A stretch of 64,000 bases of DNA, taken from Triops longicaudatus. Taxonomy: Eukaryota > Arthropoda > Branchiopoda > Notostraca > Triopsidae. A model generated the notes under the pieces. It searched no databases, was not told the origin of the DNA, and was given only the letters and a program-made list of their open reading frames with translations. Both the position numbers and the translations under genes were made by a program. Each line of letters opens with the position of its first letter. Positions within the stretch are counted from its first letter, which is position 1. Positions 1-13,300 of the stretch are shown here, one piece after another. The stretch spans positions 62,001 to 126,000 of the forward strand of contig JAGQDJ010000006.1 in the NCBI GenBank assembly GCA_022885665.1, given 5' to 3'.

Positions 1-503
1 TCGAGCCGTGATTCGGTTTTGTCATGGGTGCGATTCTTGGAACGGCACAATCCTCGATTAGCATCCTTACCAGTTCTCTTTGCCTCTCAGTCACCTTTAG
101 GTATTGATTTCTAGCTCCTCATATTTGCCTTAAACATTTTTTATTTACTTTTAGCATTATTCTGCTTTTTTATAATATCTATATTTCAGATATTTTTGGA
201 GATATTATTTATTTTATTATTTTTTTTATTGTTTATATATATTTTTATTGTTCTGTATATTATGTTTATTGTTTTATGGATTTACCTTATATATTCGTTA
301 TATTTTTTTCCTTATTATTGCATTTTTTTCACATTTGCTGTTAAATTTTATTTGTCCGTTTTTGACGTTATGCTAATGCATTTTTCTCCCTGTATTTTCA
401 TTTAGGTCCTACTGTGCCGGCGTTAGAATCGGGTACCAATCAACCGGTCTTACCGGACTCTCTGAGTCAAGACACAGCAGCCCCGCCCTCCAAAGACAAC
501 TAG
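1..503 (+). CDS. 3' end of an unrecognised gene (partial)
   Basis: Two terminal exons of a gene that begins left of the window: 1-100 and 406-503, separated by a GT-AG intron (101-405). The exons join in phase 1 across a glycine codon and end at a TAG (501-503). The visible C-terminus is about 65 residues. It holds a hydrophobic/basic stretch (VLSWVRFLERHNPRLASLP) followed by a Pro/Ser/Asp-rich tail ending PPSKDN. I do not recognise the family; the tail looks disordered. The stop lies only 105 bp from the stop of the converging amine-oxidase gene, so the two 3' UTRs may overlap. The intron is very T-rich and contains a chance open frame. Confidence 0.6.
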
Positions 504-608
504 GAAACGTCTTACTACAATTTTATTGTTTGTAAACTAAAAGAAAAAATATAGAGAGCTACACCCAAATATCTCAAGCACTTCATCAAACGGAATGCTG
601 AATTAGTT

Positions 609-2643
609 CTATGCTGGAAGTTGAGTGGATTCAGCTTTTTCTTTCCATTCAGCAGATTCGGGAGTTTCGGGTGGATCTCTGCCGAGCCTTTTCAAAACTT
701 GATAAGCAGCACGTAAGCCGGATTGAGCTGCGCCACTCATATACCCCACCCATCGCGTAGCTGTCTCGGTTCCCGCCCATAAAATCCTATAAAAATTGAA
801 ACAGCATTTTGAGAACAGAATTATCTCGTGGATCCAGATTTTGGCATATTCTACTAAAGAGATTGTATTGTACCTTCCGTGAGGCTGTCTCAGAGCCAAA
901 AAGGCATACATAATACCCGGGACGCCGTAATTTACAGGACAGCCTCCATTGTAGGGCTCGTCGAACCAATTTTTCTCCAAATAACGGACGGGAGTTATGG
1001 CCCATGGACCCAGACACTCGGCCAAGCCGTCCAGTACAGCTTTTTTACGTTCTTCGGGCTAAAACAATAAAAGCAAGAAGAGCATTGTTACGTATATTTA
1101 AAGTATTAACGCTTTTGAAAGGGAGAAGGTTTTTACTGTTCGTGCACACCATTCCACGCTTTGGCGTCCAGCAATAAATCCCACTAACGCTGGCACGTTA
1201 TTATAGGTAGTGGCATCGTACACGATGCCTAATGGACCCACGTGACAGTTCTTGATACTGGATCGACCACCATTACTGACAATTTCGCCCGAAAAACCGG
1301 CTTCGCGCCAATATGGCTAAAATGTTAGACAAGTGAAGCTTACGAGTTCTCGAGGCAGAAAAGTGAGTTACCTTGTCGTAAATGACAGTGAATTTGCTCA
1401 AATGCCCGACTGGCAAGTTGTCGAGTAAGAATCTCTTCGTTTCGGGAAGCGGAGGCGATAAGTCCATTTTGGTGACGAAGTGAGGTGGCGCTGCGCAAAT
1501 TACTTGCTGGGTACTAGACACAAAAGGTGGTGGGAAGATTTCAAGGAGAAATAAACGTGGATTAAAGGGTAATATTTCATTTACTGGAAAGTTTTGCCCG
1601 TAGCCGTGGTAACCCAGGCTTCCTTATGGTTCTGAACAATTTGGGTGACGGGCTCGTGGAAATGAATCTTGTCGAGTCCCACCCGTTCAGCCAGTTTTTC
1701 GCTAATTTGCTGAGTTCCGCCCTGAATTTTGTACACGAAAATGAGGTCGTTTTGGAGTTAAGTGAGTTCCAAAAGCCAATTACCTTAACACGAAGCTCCT
1801 GCGCTTGGCCTTCGTTGGCTAATAGTAAATTCATGACCCCGCCGGCTGCATTGGCGTACGCCAGGAAGAACAAAGCTCCTACGTTGCTTAAATCGGCCCC
1901 TAATTACTCGGTAGTCATGGTTAATTGATTAGGTAAAGGACTTTAATTACCGATAACAACGCGAATCGCGCATTCAATAGTTTCCCGAGCTGCTTGGTTC
2001 GAAATGTATTTGCGCGTAATGGACTCAAGCGTTACTCCGCCGTACTTGGCCGCCAATGGAGAAGAATAGGGATCTTCAATTGGAACTTTTTTGCAGAGTT
2101 TCTCTACCTACAACAGTCATCTTACGTAGTTTATCGTTGCGACAAGACAATTTAAAAAAGTTTGTACTTTGTTGATAAAGAGCTGAAGTTCGACCAGACC
2201 GTACCAGGAACCCAAACTTGGGATATCGGAATTGTACGTTCGAACTTTATTTTCTTTGCCAACTTGCATAACTTTGGTACCCTTTGCAAACTGTCCGTAT
2301 GTTTCCATTCCGAGTTCTTTGATTAAATCCATAATATGAGTCTGTGAGACGGACACCCATTGTCCGCCCAAATCGAATTTTTCTTTTTTGCCATCAGGTA
2401 GTTGGATTTCCGTGGTTAATGTCCGTCCACCCACGCGGTCTGCAAGTTGAAATTGTAGAAAAACACAAGCATTATGTTAAAAAGAAATTAATTACTGGGT
2501 GCACTGAATCGAATTTTACCTTTTGCTTCTAGAACGATTAACTTCACTGACGCATCATGTTTTAATATACTGTGAGCTGCAGCCAGGCCAGCAACTCCGG
2601 CGCCAATAATAATAACGTCGTAATTTTCTTCAGGAGTCGTCAT
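609..2643 (-). CDS. Flavin-containing monoamine oxidase-like protein
   Basis: Nine exons (2643-2520, 2439-2168, 2107-1951, 1899-1784, 1721-1585, 1513-1372, 1316-1137, 1058-874, 786-609) encode 496 residues. The N-terminus carries the Rossmann FAD motif (VIIIGAGVAGLAAA, about 10-23), followed by EAKDRVGGRT. The C-terminal flavin site includes AGTETATRWVGYMSGA. In MAO-A/B the FAD is covalently bound to a Cys in an S-G-G-C-Y context; here NGGC at about residue 416 keeps that Cys. This supports a true MAO-type oxidase of aromatic or aliphatic amines rather than a polyamine or histone-demethylase relative. The protein ends soon after the flavin domain, so the C-terminal membrane anchor of vertebrate MAO is absent. 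A soluble or differently localised enzyme is inferred. The start is the only ATG before the Rossmann motif. Confidence 0.88.
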
Positions 2644-4372
2644 TGATGCTGCCGAGATGCGAAGAGGCTTATTAATGTGTTAGCTCCCACGTTGGCGACC
2701 GTACCTATCGAAGTTAAGCACTTTGTGTGTAAAAAAGAATCTTCTTGTTAGGTTTCTCTATCGAAAGTCAAACAAAAAAGAAGCGATATACCTAATCTTT
2801 CTCCGACAGAAGTTATCACGAATTTTTGTCCTGTGTGAGTTATTTACACATTATACGAACTCTTATCAGAGAAAAGCACTTCGTAAACTTCAAAAGTACA
2901 AGGATCCAATCAAACCAGTACGAGCCATCTGAGAATGACCCTGTATCTCGACAGAAAGATATGGGAAGAAGACACGCACGCACGAGATATAGTTTGTAAA
3001 GGAATTTCACCAGAGAAAGAAAAGACTATGACACTTGTTAAACATGTCTGCTTTATCATTTGCAAGGTCTTGTTAACAGTTTATAGCGGTGTGTTTCATG
3101 CTTCATCGCGGCAAAACCGTTGCTTAAAATTGTGCGATTCTTATGAACAGGGAGGGTGCGTGGGATTAAAAGAGCTCAAGAATTCTTTTCATTATCACAA
3201 CCTTCTGATAAATAAGTGCTATTTTGCCTCTCTTTTGATTTAATCTGTGCTATTTCTGCTTTGGTACCGGTGAAAATTTAATTTAAGTGGCGTGATATAG
3301 TGCGTAGTTTGATTTGACTTAGGGTACGTTGGTTATCTACTACATCTATTATAAATGCTAGCACAATTATCCCTCTACAAGACAAGCATAAAAATAATCC
3401 TTACATTTTCGGAAAAATACTTCATTTCCATAAATATGCTTTCATTAATTTTAATTTGTATGCATGCACAGATTTCATACGGATTGACCAGAAAATTTTA
3501 TTTTAACTCTGGCAAGCATGTGGTGCCACCGTGCAGTACAATTGCCTACTACCGTCCCAAGGCAGTTTTCCTCTGCATGCTGCTGAAATCAAAGTAAGGT
3601 CCTTAACGAAAGACTATTACAAGGAAATAAAGTGAAAAGGATGGAACAGCTTAATGATATTAGACCTCTACCAGTGACTGATTGGCTACAAGATTATAAT
3701 TAAAAGTATCACTCTCTGATTGGCTGTATGCTACTCCAATGTTGGTTCAGCATATCGATACAGAATATCGCTTAGTCTCAGCACAGGAGGCAAAAAAATA
3801 AAAAAAAACTTAATTATTATCGATGTACAACTAATTTATTTTTTCATAGTTCGCGCCGTCACAGGGAATTCTGACTAGCCCCTTCATCTCATGGAGTTAG
3901 CCTGGGGTTTTAAAAAAAATGTAACAAACGGTCCATAAGGAAAGGCTTTGACGAACTCTCTCTATATGCTCATAACTCTGTAGCTGAAAAATGGTCCAGC
4001 CCCTGGAGCGTTTTTAAACGCCTCCTCCCCTAAGATGCATGCGAAAGGTCCCCCTCTCTCGGCCTTTGCTTTTGTAGCTTACATGCCCTTCAGCTAGAAC
4101 CCAAGCCAAAGAGCAAAAAGGTCCACTAGAGAGGAGAGAGGAGAGAGGGGGACGAGAGCCCCAAACTGTTCATTATTGTTGTCGCCATCACCAGCTTCCC
4201 CAAACCACAGTCAATCCATGACAAGCAACCTGTGAGCATGTGTATCAGACAACAAGTGCATCTCAGTTGTGTTGATCCCCTTGTTTAGTAAACATTCCCC
4301 AAGAGAAGTGTGAAAACCATCCCAAGGATACTTAAACTCGTAGACTCTCACCTTTATCTTAAACTGTTGAGT
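2644..4372. other. Intergenic, between the divergent amine-oxidase and fringe starts
   Basis: About 1.7 kb without a supportable gene. Short open frames (for example 2935-3243) have no recognisable content. The part next to fringe (about 4085-4372) probably holds its promoter and 5' UTR. It includes the GA-rich tract listed separately. Confidence 0.5.
4126..4158 (+). promoter_or_regulatory. GAGA-type purine tract upstream of fringe
   Basis: A run of GAGAG units broken by single G or A bases lies about 220 bp upstream of the fringe ATG. In insects such tracts bind GAGA factor at promoters of developmental genes. Whether that applies here is an inference. Confidence 0.35.
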
Positions 4373-7300
4373 ATGGACGGCTCGAGTGGATTAAAAATGC
4401 GCGTCCGATTGCGGAAATTAGCCCAAGCGGCGACGCTGGTTGTGTTAATCATGTGTGGCACCTTAGCCGTACTGCATATACATAGTTTGTCTAGTCCTAC
4501 CAACATTTGGGCACACGACAGAACTAATAGCAATGTTAGTGATGTTTCATCCGAGGATTTGTGGGCCGCCGCGCCACGGAGTCTAATGACTGGCAAAGAT
4601 TACGAATATGAAAACGGAATTAACGCCAATACCGTGGGAATCGATGACACGGATCCTGACTTTATCAAACAGACTTATCAGTATGCTACTGCTACCGCCA
4701 AACCTATCGCTACTTTGGATGATTTGTTCATTAGCGTGAAAACAACCAAAAATTACCATCAGTCGCGGTTGGACGTTCTCCTTAAAACCTGGTTTACACT
4801 AGCTCGTGATCAGGTAATGTTACCTTTTTTGTACTTTCGCGCCGTCTTACTAATAAGCAAGAAGCTGAGTAGAATTCACAGCAACCTTCAAGTTCGTCCC
4901 TCTTGTGACGCGCTCTTGCCATGTAACTTTCTAATTTGTCTTGCAAGGCAACTTCACTTCCCGCGTTGCCACAGCGTTAGACCTCCTTGTGCTTACTAAA
5001 AAAGATGAAAGATGAAATTTTCATGACGAAAGAGACTTTCGTTATGAAAAGTTATAATAGTGTTGGCGCTTTTTGTTAGCGTACCACAGAACAAGCCATA
5101 AGCAGCTGGGAACGAACCATGAATAAGGAGTTTCATGTACCAAAGCTCATTAAAAGAAGCTTCTTACCATTAAAAAGTTTTATAGTTACTGAACAAGACG
5201 AAAAATAATAAATTGCGCTTTATTGCGAGAAAAAAATTCAAAGTAAACAGCCATGGGTACCGTCTAGTACAGAAGCACAAACATTCCCTTTCGGGATTTT
5301 ACGTCCATGTGTCATTTGATATGCAAAGAATATTAAAAGAAAAAAGGCCGAGGAAACTTTTCGTTTATGGTGAGTACTCGAAGATTCGCCTAGTAACTAA
5401 ATAGTAACTTGCAGCCAGTATTTCCTCGTAAAGCAGTGATTCTTAAACCTAGATAAATTTTGGTAACAGGGTAAAAATAGTGTTATTTTGCGTAATTACA
5501 TACTGAGATTGACTTAGGTTCGATAAAAAAATAAGGTAATACATTACAATCTCGCTACAATAGAAATTTGTTACAAGGGAATCTCTATTTAACGAACTCA
5601 TTTACCACGAACTATCGGCTATATTAGACGGATTTAAACGTCATGAATTATGTATATGTAAAGAAAATTCGTCCCAAATAACAAAGTGACATGCCGTGTG
5701 TCTGTTTGGCTTGTGAGCCACCCTTCAGTCAGAATTAGCAAAATCTGATTTTATTTGTTTTTTTCTTTTTTTTTTATTCTAAACTACAAATTAAGCTTGC
5801 GCCTGTTAGTTACGATGCCTCATGTTCACTTAGACATCCGTAAAGCCAGAGTTCTACCAAACACGGTGTGGAGAAAAAAGTTTGAAGAAATAAAGAGTGA
5901 AATGAAATCAGCTATTGAAAGAGCGACTTGCAAAGGTTTCATTCTTTTTCTGAGTTCGTCGCACCCTCCTGTACAGCTAAATTTTGAACATAAGAGTAAT
6001 TATTACCGTAAACCCCCTACAACGACTGTTATGGCGTGGGCGAGTACAGTGGGCATTCTTGTATCGCTTTTAGGCTCTGAGTTATTCTAGGCCTTTTAGT
6101 TTTGACATAGATCCCTGACCATGAGGACCAGAATTGGTTGGAAACACCTGTATTCATTTTAGACCTGCGTTGAGGTTCATAAGTGAAAAAGGTGGCAAAG
6201 ACCCTCATCCAAGATTTAGAACGGCGTCCAGAAAAAGAACGTGGTATTGTATTGTCACCAGGCGTCCAACGTCCCAGCCGTTTTTCTGCCGAAGAAGGGG
6301 GGTAGGGAAGGATAAGTTCATTTCTGGAAACGACTTGGGCCGCGGACGAATACCATTGTCCGGTTTGACCACTACCCAAGCTTTTTGGCTGCATCTATTC
6401 AAGTTGCGTTTCTCAATAGCAGAAGCAGTTGGGGCTTGCTCCCCGAAATCTATCTGCAAGCCCCAACTTATTTCTGTACCTGTTATTTCTTGTGTTATGT
6501 ATTGTGTGATTGGAGAGTGGGCGATAGGTTTTGGAGGTTGACAAGCCTGAGGTAGAGGGGGAAGAAATTTGTAAAAGATAGCTGGACAAGGAAACGGAGG
6601 AGTGCCAAGTCAGCGCCAGACAAGCAACCTGTCATTGGCACTATTGAAAGTTCTTTCAAATCACATTTTGGGGTCTTCTTGGGGGTTATTAAAACTGTGC
6701 TAGCCCTACGGAGATTCTCCTTTGTACTGGGAAGTAGGCGTGGTGTTCCAGAGGCATTTTCATGTGTTGTCTGTTTCGTCTTGCTCATCGTCATCTTCTG
6801 CGGCGTCTGCCCTTCCTTAAAAGCCCCCAAAAGCCTTTGAAGACCGTCGAGTGACAGAACCCAGAAGTCAAAGCAGGATGACCTAGGAAGAAAAACGCTT
6901 GAAAACGGCTTTCGGGAGCCGAGAAAATCTCAACAAGACTCTTGTTATTAGAGTCCTAATGCCGACAGCAGCTTGAGAACCGACGAAAACCAAGAGCGAC
7001 CCACTGGTCAGTGACAAATACGCCATTTTTTTCATAACAGTCTCTTGACAATAAAAATTGGCACACAAACAGATGTGTTCAGAGATGGTTAGTCACCGTT
7101 AAGTCCCTTTTTTATGGTGTTTATGCGTTTTATGATGATTTGTAATTTTCGCTACGCAAGGCTGGTGCCGTTTTATGCCCCAATTGAACTGAGGAAACGG
7201 GAAGCTGAACAAGTTTTTCCTAAGAGCAGTAAAAAGGGCCTAAGCGATGGACGGCGGTGGTGGTAAAACGATGCTATATCAAGTTGTTAAAACTCGTCTA

Positions 7301-10300
7301 GCCACTTTGCTGCTGTCCCGAACATTTTACCCAAGAGGTTTCCGATACACCCTCATCTTCACCCTCCCTTAAAACTAGCCCTTATACAGAGAACTAGTAA
7401 GGGGAGCGAACATAGGGTAGGGATGTATGGGAGCTATTCACCGTGTAGGTTTCATTGTTAGGAGCCGAAAAACCCAGGGGCTATTCGCCCACAATAGTTT
7501 TGCGTATCACCCTCGCCCCCACGGCCCCTTTTGTGTTGCATCATGGGAAAATTGGGGGGACAGTAAAGGTTGGTGTGGCAGCATCCCACACATGAACATA
7601 CGTTCGTGGTAACAACAATACGACTGGTGGGGGTCAAGTGCCACAAGCACAGTAAAATAAGCTTTGGGGCAGGGTCCGAAAGGAAAATAGATCGTTAAAA
7701 AAACGGGGAGGACAATAAAGGATGAGACAGTAAGAGATACAGGCTTATTCGAGATTTGAATCCACCCTCATCTAGGGCTTCTGGCCCGTTAGGGGAAACG
7801 CGCTCTCTGTCACTTTCCCAGGGTGCTGATGTGTTTGTGAACGTGTGTCAACGTCATAGAGACGCATGTCAGGCGTGGAAAACGAGGCGCTACACTCGAG
7901 TTTCATGTCAGGCGGAGATTCTTTTCGTTTTAATCAATGTCATTGGATCACCCGTATCAAGGATTCCGGTTTCTTCAGTTCAGCGCACCCGCGTTATGGG
8001 ATGGGATTTTGAGTCTTGGAAGAATTCGTTTACCAATAAAAGCTCTAATGCACATGTGCACTTTTATCATGGAAATTCAGACAGGGAATTACATATAAGG
8101 AATGTCGTGAAGGATTTCGTCAAGACCGTTACACATGTTACAAATGTCTTTGAAAGTAACGCTGAGATAATATAAGGAGTACTATTGATCGGATATTTTT
8201 CAAATTAGATCGTTGATCATTTTTAGCGCAATATGTTGTATGTAGCGCAATTTTTTTATTCGAGACTATGGAAATCCAGGATAAGATTAGGCTGGAAAAA
8301 GGCAATTTTTTTTCAAGTTGTGCCAAAAACTTACATGTGAGAATAAAAGTTCTTCATCCGTCAAAATATATATGCATGTATCATTATAAAATTTCCCGTA
8401 AGTGAAAACGCCTACAAAATCTACGTCGTCCGTACCTTTGGAATTCAGACTTTTCTTACCGAGTATCACGAAGTTCGAGTTCGACTGTATAGCTTTACAA
8501 AAGTAAAACTTTACTGAGAAAATATTTAATTTTTACAAGTTGTAACGTGAGTTACGTTAAATGTACCAGTACAGGACTAATTAGTAAACATTTATAATTT
8601 CATTTCATGTTGAAAGGAAAAACTCAGTTGGGTAATTAATTGAATATTAGGTTATCCGGCAACTTAAAACTTTGCTCTGGAAGTTATGCCCGGAACTTCT
8701 TGAGCGTTTGTGCGCGATGCATTGTGTACTGTTCAAGAGGATACATTTACTTTTCGATTCAATTCTCGCTATTGGAGATCCAACATTGCGAGTTAACCAA
8801 GTTAAAAGCTAGGGAGGTCAAGTATTTACTAGGTATTACCGTAGCGTTTGGAAATTGGAGTGCGGGAAGGTTCAAGGGGGGGTCAACAGTCAAATGGGTT
8901 TTGCAGAAGAGTGTCGAATTCTTCATTAAGAATGTACGACGACGACTAACTTTCCAACCTTAGAGACTCCGAGGGCCAAAAAGCTTCACAGTTGAAGGAA
9001 ATGATAAATAGCTCAGACATGCAACCTGAGTCGTTTCCACTCACCCCATCACACACTGCCACCCGAGAACCTGTACTATATGAAGGGTGGGGTTGGGGAT
9101 TTTTTTTTTTTTTTTTTTTTTTAAAAAAAAAGGCTAATAGGGAGAGGGGAGAGATGTATAATAAATAAACCATATGGGGGAGTTAGTGTTTACCTAAACC
9201 GTTCCAGCTTACGTTCCAAACATTTATTTTTCCCCTTTTCACATCAAGTTGCAAGCATTAGATGTCAGATTCCCGGACGGATTCCGAAGGGGAGGAGAGA
9301 TGATATTTCTCATATTTTCGTGGGGTTAGCGCAAAAAAAGGATTGAATTATGAGAATGTTTAAGACTGTTTTTTGAAGAGGATGTGAACACATGTGTTTG
9401 CTTGTTTCCCACGACTTTGGTGCGTCTCAAAAATGTACTTATTTGTCGGTCTCATTTTTTATTTTGAACAGACGTGGTTCTTTACAGACGCGGAAGATGA
9501 AGAATTTGAAGAGAAAACACATGGCCATCTCATCAACACAAACTGCTCCTCTTCACATAATAGGTAAACAGTCAATTTTATATACATGAACATTACAAGC
9601 AAAAACATTGGCTTTAACCGACTCGTTAGTCTTGTGTTTTATTATCCAGTTGCATTTGTAAAATAATTTTATATGTGTTTTCAAGTAATTAATCAGGAGC
9701 TTTGACTTACTTGCATTCGGTATTACTATAATAGGTCAGAATCTCAATTATGCAAAGAACATGTTGCTTTTGTTAGTTTAAAACGTGGTAGAAAATTTTA
9801 TGATTTTTCTATTAATTTACTAAACTGTTAATATTTCATTAACAGCTTTGTCAACATACCAGAGTTACAAATTTATAGCACTATAGTTAACAAAATTGTT
9901 TTGAAATTCCTGACTATTTTATAATTCATTCTAACAGATTTTTTAAATAGTAAAAAATGTTTTTGTTTGCATTTGTGCGATAAAGAAACGAATGAATGTC
10001 AAATGTGAAACGTGTAAGTTGGGAGACTTTCCTTGTTTTAAATTATACTTTAACTTAGAGTGTGTGTTCTTTGTGGTTTTCACTTTATTGCCAAGGGAGT
10101 CATTTATTTTATTTTCTGTTCCAACATCTTTGCTTATGTGCTAGATCCGTGTTGTTTGGAAAATAAATGACTAACGAAAATGGACTCGTGTGAATACATT
10201 AGCTTGAGTTCCGTGGATGTAATAAATGACAAGCCGTCGTTTGTTAGGAAGACTAAGCGAACTTTATGGGCCTGGAATTCCGTCCATGAAAGGCAAACCG

Positions 10301-13300
10301 GTGGCCAAAGGTCACCACCAAACGAGCTATTGGTAGCGTTGCTGATGGTCTCGGGCGATAAGACATGACAAAAAGCACATTTCCCTATCTTCCAAGCCCA
10401 TGAATTCGATCCTGGACGTTCCGTTGTCACACCTTTCTTCCATTTTTTTTTTTTCACTTGTGTCCTTTCGTGTAGTTTGGAGGCAACGACGGAAATTAAC
10501 TGTTTGGGCTTCTTTTTTTTTCGTTTCCTATAGGAAAGCCTTATGCTGCAAAATGGCCGTTGAATTTGACACCTTCCTGGAGAGCAATAAACGGTAAGTT
10601 GAGAGAATGTTTGACTTTTGTCACGGTCAATTAGAACCCCCCCAAGCAACCAAAATGTGCGAGTAAACAGAAATATTCACTTCGCGAGTTGAGTTGTAAA
10701 AATTTCGGAATCATGACGGGGACAAGTGATATGCCAACTCATAGTGAGTGTGAAAACTCACGAGGCAAATCCTCAACTTCCTGGAGATCTTCATATTCTC
10801 CCTTCTTTTCAAGAAAAAGTCAAGGCCAACGTAATTATTTTTCATTTTCAATTTGACAATTGCGTCCTCAGCGAGCAACACTAAAGGCAAGCATAATAAA
10901 AATTTCCTTCTTTTTTCTGTTCACCAAACGTCGAGGTAAAAGCCACGTATTTGTATTCCGGACACGTAAAAGCCGTTTTGGACAAAATTGGTGATAGATT
11001 GGAGAATTAATGGGCGTGCTGCTACGGTGCTTATATTTCTATTGTATTGGAGAGTTTTGGCGGGGTTTGAAACTTGAGGGGAGAAATTTGGGGGGTTTAA
11101 GTGGCTTAGCGGGGAAGATAAAAACCGTTCAAGTCAAGTTGAAACAATAGAAGTTCGTGAGGGATTTGTACTAAAGAGCTTATGGCAGTTTCGAATTTTG
11201 GGCGGTGGGATTTTGGTGTGTGCGTATGGAGGCACAGAGCTTCAACTTTTTGGAGAAGATTGAATGCATTGAACGTTAATAAGAGAGCTTCGGTGAGGAT
11301 AAATCTTTTTATCACGACGGAAGATCGGGACGACCCTTGGTGTTTGGTTGTCCTAAAGCTCCGACCAGGTCCTCAAGATGCCTTAAAATACCTTCCTCAG
11401 CTTTTGTTCACGTTGGCATGGCACATAAAAGATAAAGGGTTTACCTCCCAGCTATAGGTTCCTTTTTATTTAACAACAATGGATAAAGAAGACAAGGAAG
11501 ATGAAGGAGGGAAAGAGGGAGGACAGGTGACCAAATCTTTGAGGAATGTTTCAAGTACCCGCACATTTTGGCTACAGCTTATTGATTGCTTCCCTGCATA
11601 AATAATCAACTACCAACTCCGCCTTTGTCGTGTCTTGTTTGTGTCTTGCGAGCCTCTAGCAAAACACTCCGAAAATCCAAAGGTTTGCAAACTTATTGTG
11701 GGAATTAGAATCTTCTAGCGATTTGCGGATGGTTTATTATCTCGCATGCAGGTACAGGGACTATTTGCGAACGTTTGTCACACCCTAAGCTTGAGAGAGC
11801 GTGGCACTTCGCGAGTTAATTAGAGGATTATAACTCTTTTGTAGGATTTCATTACCGCGTTGGTTCGGAAACAAAATTTAGTGTAGGAAAATTGGGAAAA
11901 AAATTTCACATATTTTATTTCAGTAAACTGTAATTCCTTTTTTATTTTATGGCATTAATTTCAGCTGATTTCTATTTATTTATTTTTTGTGGTTTGGGAG
12001 GGTGTAAGTTTGTTTACAAAGCTTCACAGTAAATTCTTCATTTTTTTGTAAGGATTCATTAAATCCTGGGTACGAAATGGATTCGTATTACCTCACTTGT
12101 CGCCATGAGGTGGGATCAATGCGGAATCTCGCTATAACGCACTCTTGATTAGCGAACTGTCGGTTTGCAATAGTCGGGTTGTAAGGTTCCGACTTACGTA
12201 GGCTAACTGTACACAAAAGCGTCTATTATAACAAACATCGTGACATAATGAACAGTTTTTTCTCCTCCCACGAGGTTCGTTATATTGACTTTCGTCTTGC
12301 TGTTAAATCTGCTAATCTATATCTCGTTGCTTCTACTGTAGTTTTCTAATAAATGAATATAATCGAATTTATTTCTTGCAGTTCTAGTTTGTCTACTTAC
12401 TTTATTTTCGGTATTTCAGTAACAATAACTAATTAATGAAATTTTTATTTTCTCAATTTATTTTATTTCTGGTAGTTTAGTAAGAAACATTTTATTGACA
12501 ATTTTTTGTTGCAGTTGCTAAGGTACCGTCGGAAATGTGGGGCACAAGCGATATCGTAAACTTTTTAAGCAATAGACATTAACAAAAGAATTTTTATAAT
12601 GCTGTAAAATGGCACGTCTAGCGTAATGAGTCACATGATCGCAGTAGTCGTTTATTGGCCATCTTGTACGCTTCAGTGGCGAAAGTATGTGTCTCGGCTT
12701 CTGGCTACGTTATAACGACGTGAAAATGCGTACAAAAACATTCCGGGTTGCAGGTGTTCAAATATTTGAGTATTAGTCTTGTAACCTGAGAATACGAATG
12801 TAAAATGAATCCTGGATTTCACTCCGACCGTATTTCACCGTTAAAAGTCACACTAGAAAGGTAATCATTTCTCGTCTCGCCTTTCTCTAGGTGGTTTTGT
12901 CATTTCGACGATGATAATTACGTCAACGTGCCCCAGTTGGTCCGCCTGCTGCAGAACTACAATTGGCAAGAAGATTGGTACTTGGGCAAGCCAAGTATCC
13001 GTGCTCCATTAGAGATCCTTAACCGTGAAGATCCATCAGTAAGTTATCATTCTTGATCGCATAGAACCTTTAATATAGGCTTGATAAAAATGTCTTGCAC
13101 CGCCATTTCCCTTAACTAGGCCTCTTCGGAAAGTGTAATTTGCACAAGGAAGAGGATGGAGCGTGACAAATTAATAATGGGTTCAAGTTGAAGAGCCAAC
13201 CTTGTCCAAGCTAAATTTGAAAGCCTCTCTGTTCTATTTCTCGCTATTCGAGCCCTCCCCCCAACATTCAGCTGTATTTTCATTTTTGCCCTTTTTTACT

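Larger units (their letters stand above)
4814..9471 (+). other. Fringe intron 1 (4.7 kb)
   Basis: No gene is supportable inside. Open frames at 5755-6090 and 7756-8175 match nothing I recognise and lack splice or promoter context. The intron holds a 13-bp perfect hairpin (6427-6468) and a long T/A homopolymer (about 9100-9131). In developmental genes, long first introns often carry enhancers, so this is the best place to look for fringe regulatory DNA (inference). Confidence 0.6.

Noticed and set aside
2641..2668. Similarity to 39624-39650 (both contain TGCCGAGATG-GAAGAG)
   Set aside because: About 22 of 25 bases align with one mismatch and a two-base gap, but flanks diverge at once; too short to call a repeat without a genome search.
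4310..4372. N-terminal extension of fringe
   Set aside because: The frame begins at GTG and has no ATG before 4373; eukaryotic initiation at 4373 places the signal anchor correctly.
7756..8175. 139-codon open frame in fringe intron 1
   Set aside because: No family resemblance, no ATG-started coding context, and it lies within a confirmed intron.
10134..10649. 171-codon minus-strand frame
   Set aside because: It is antisense to fringe exon 3 (10534-10593) and contains a Lys run from a poly-T tract; chance opening.
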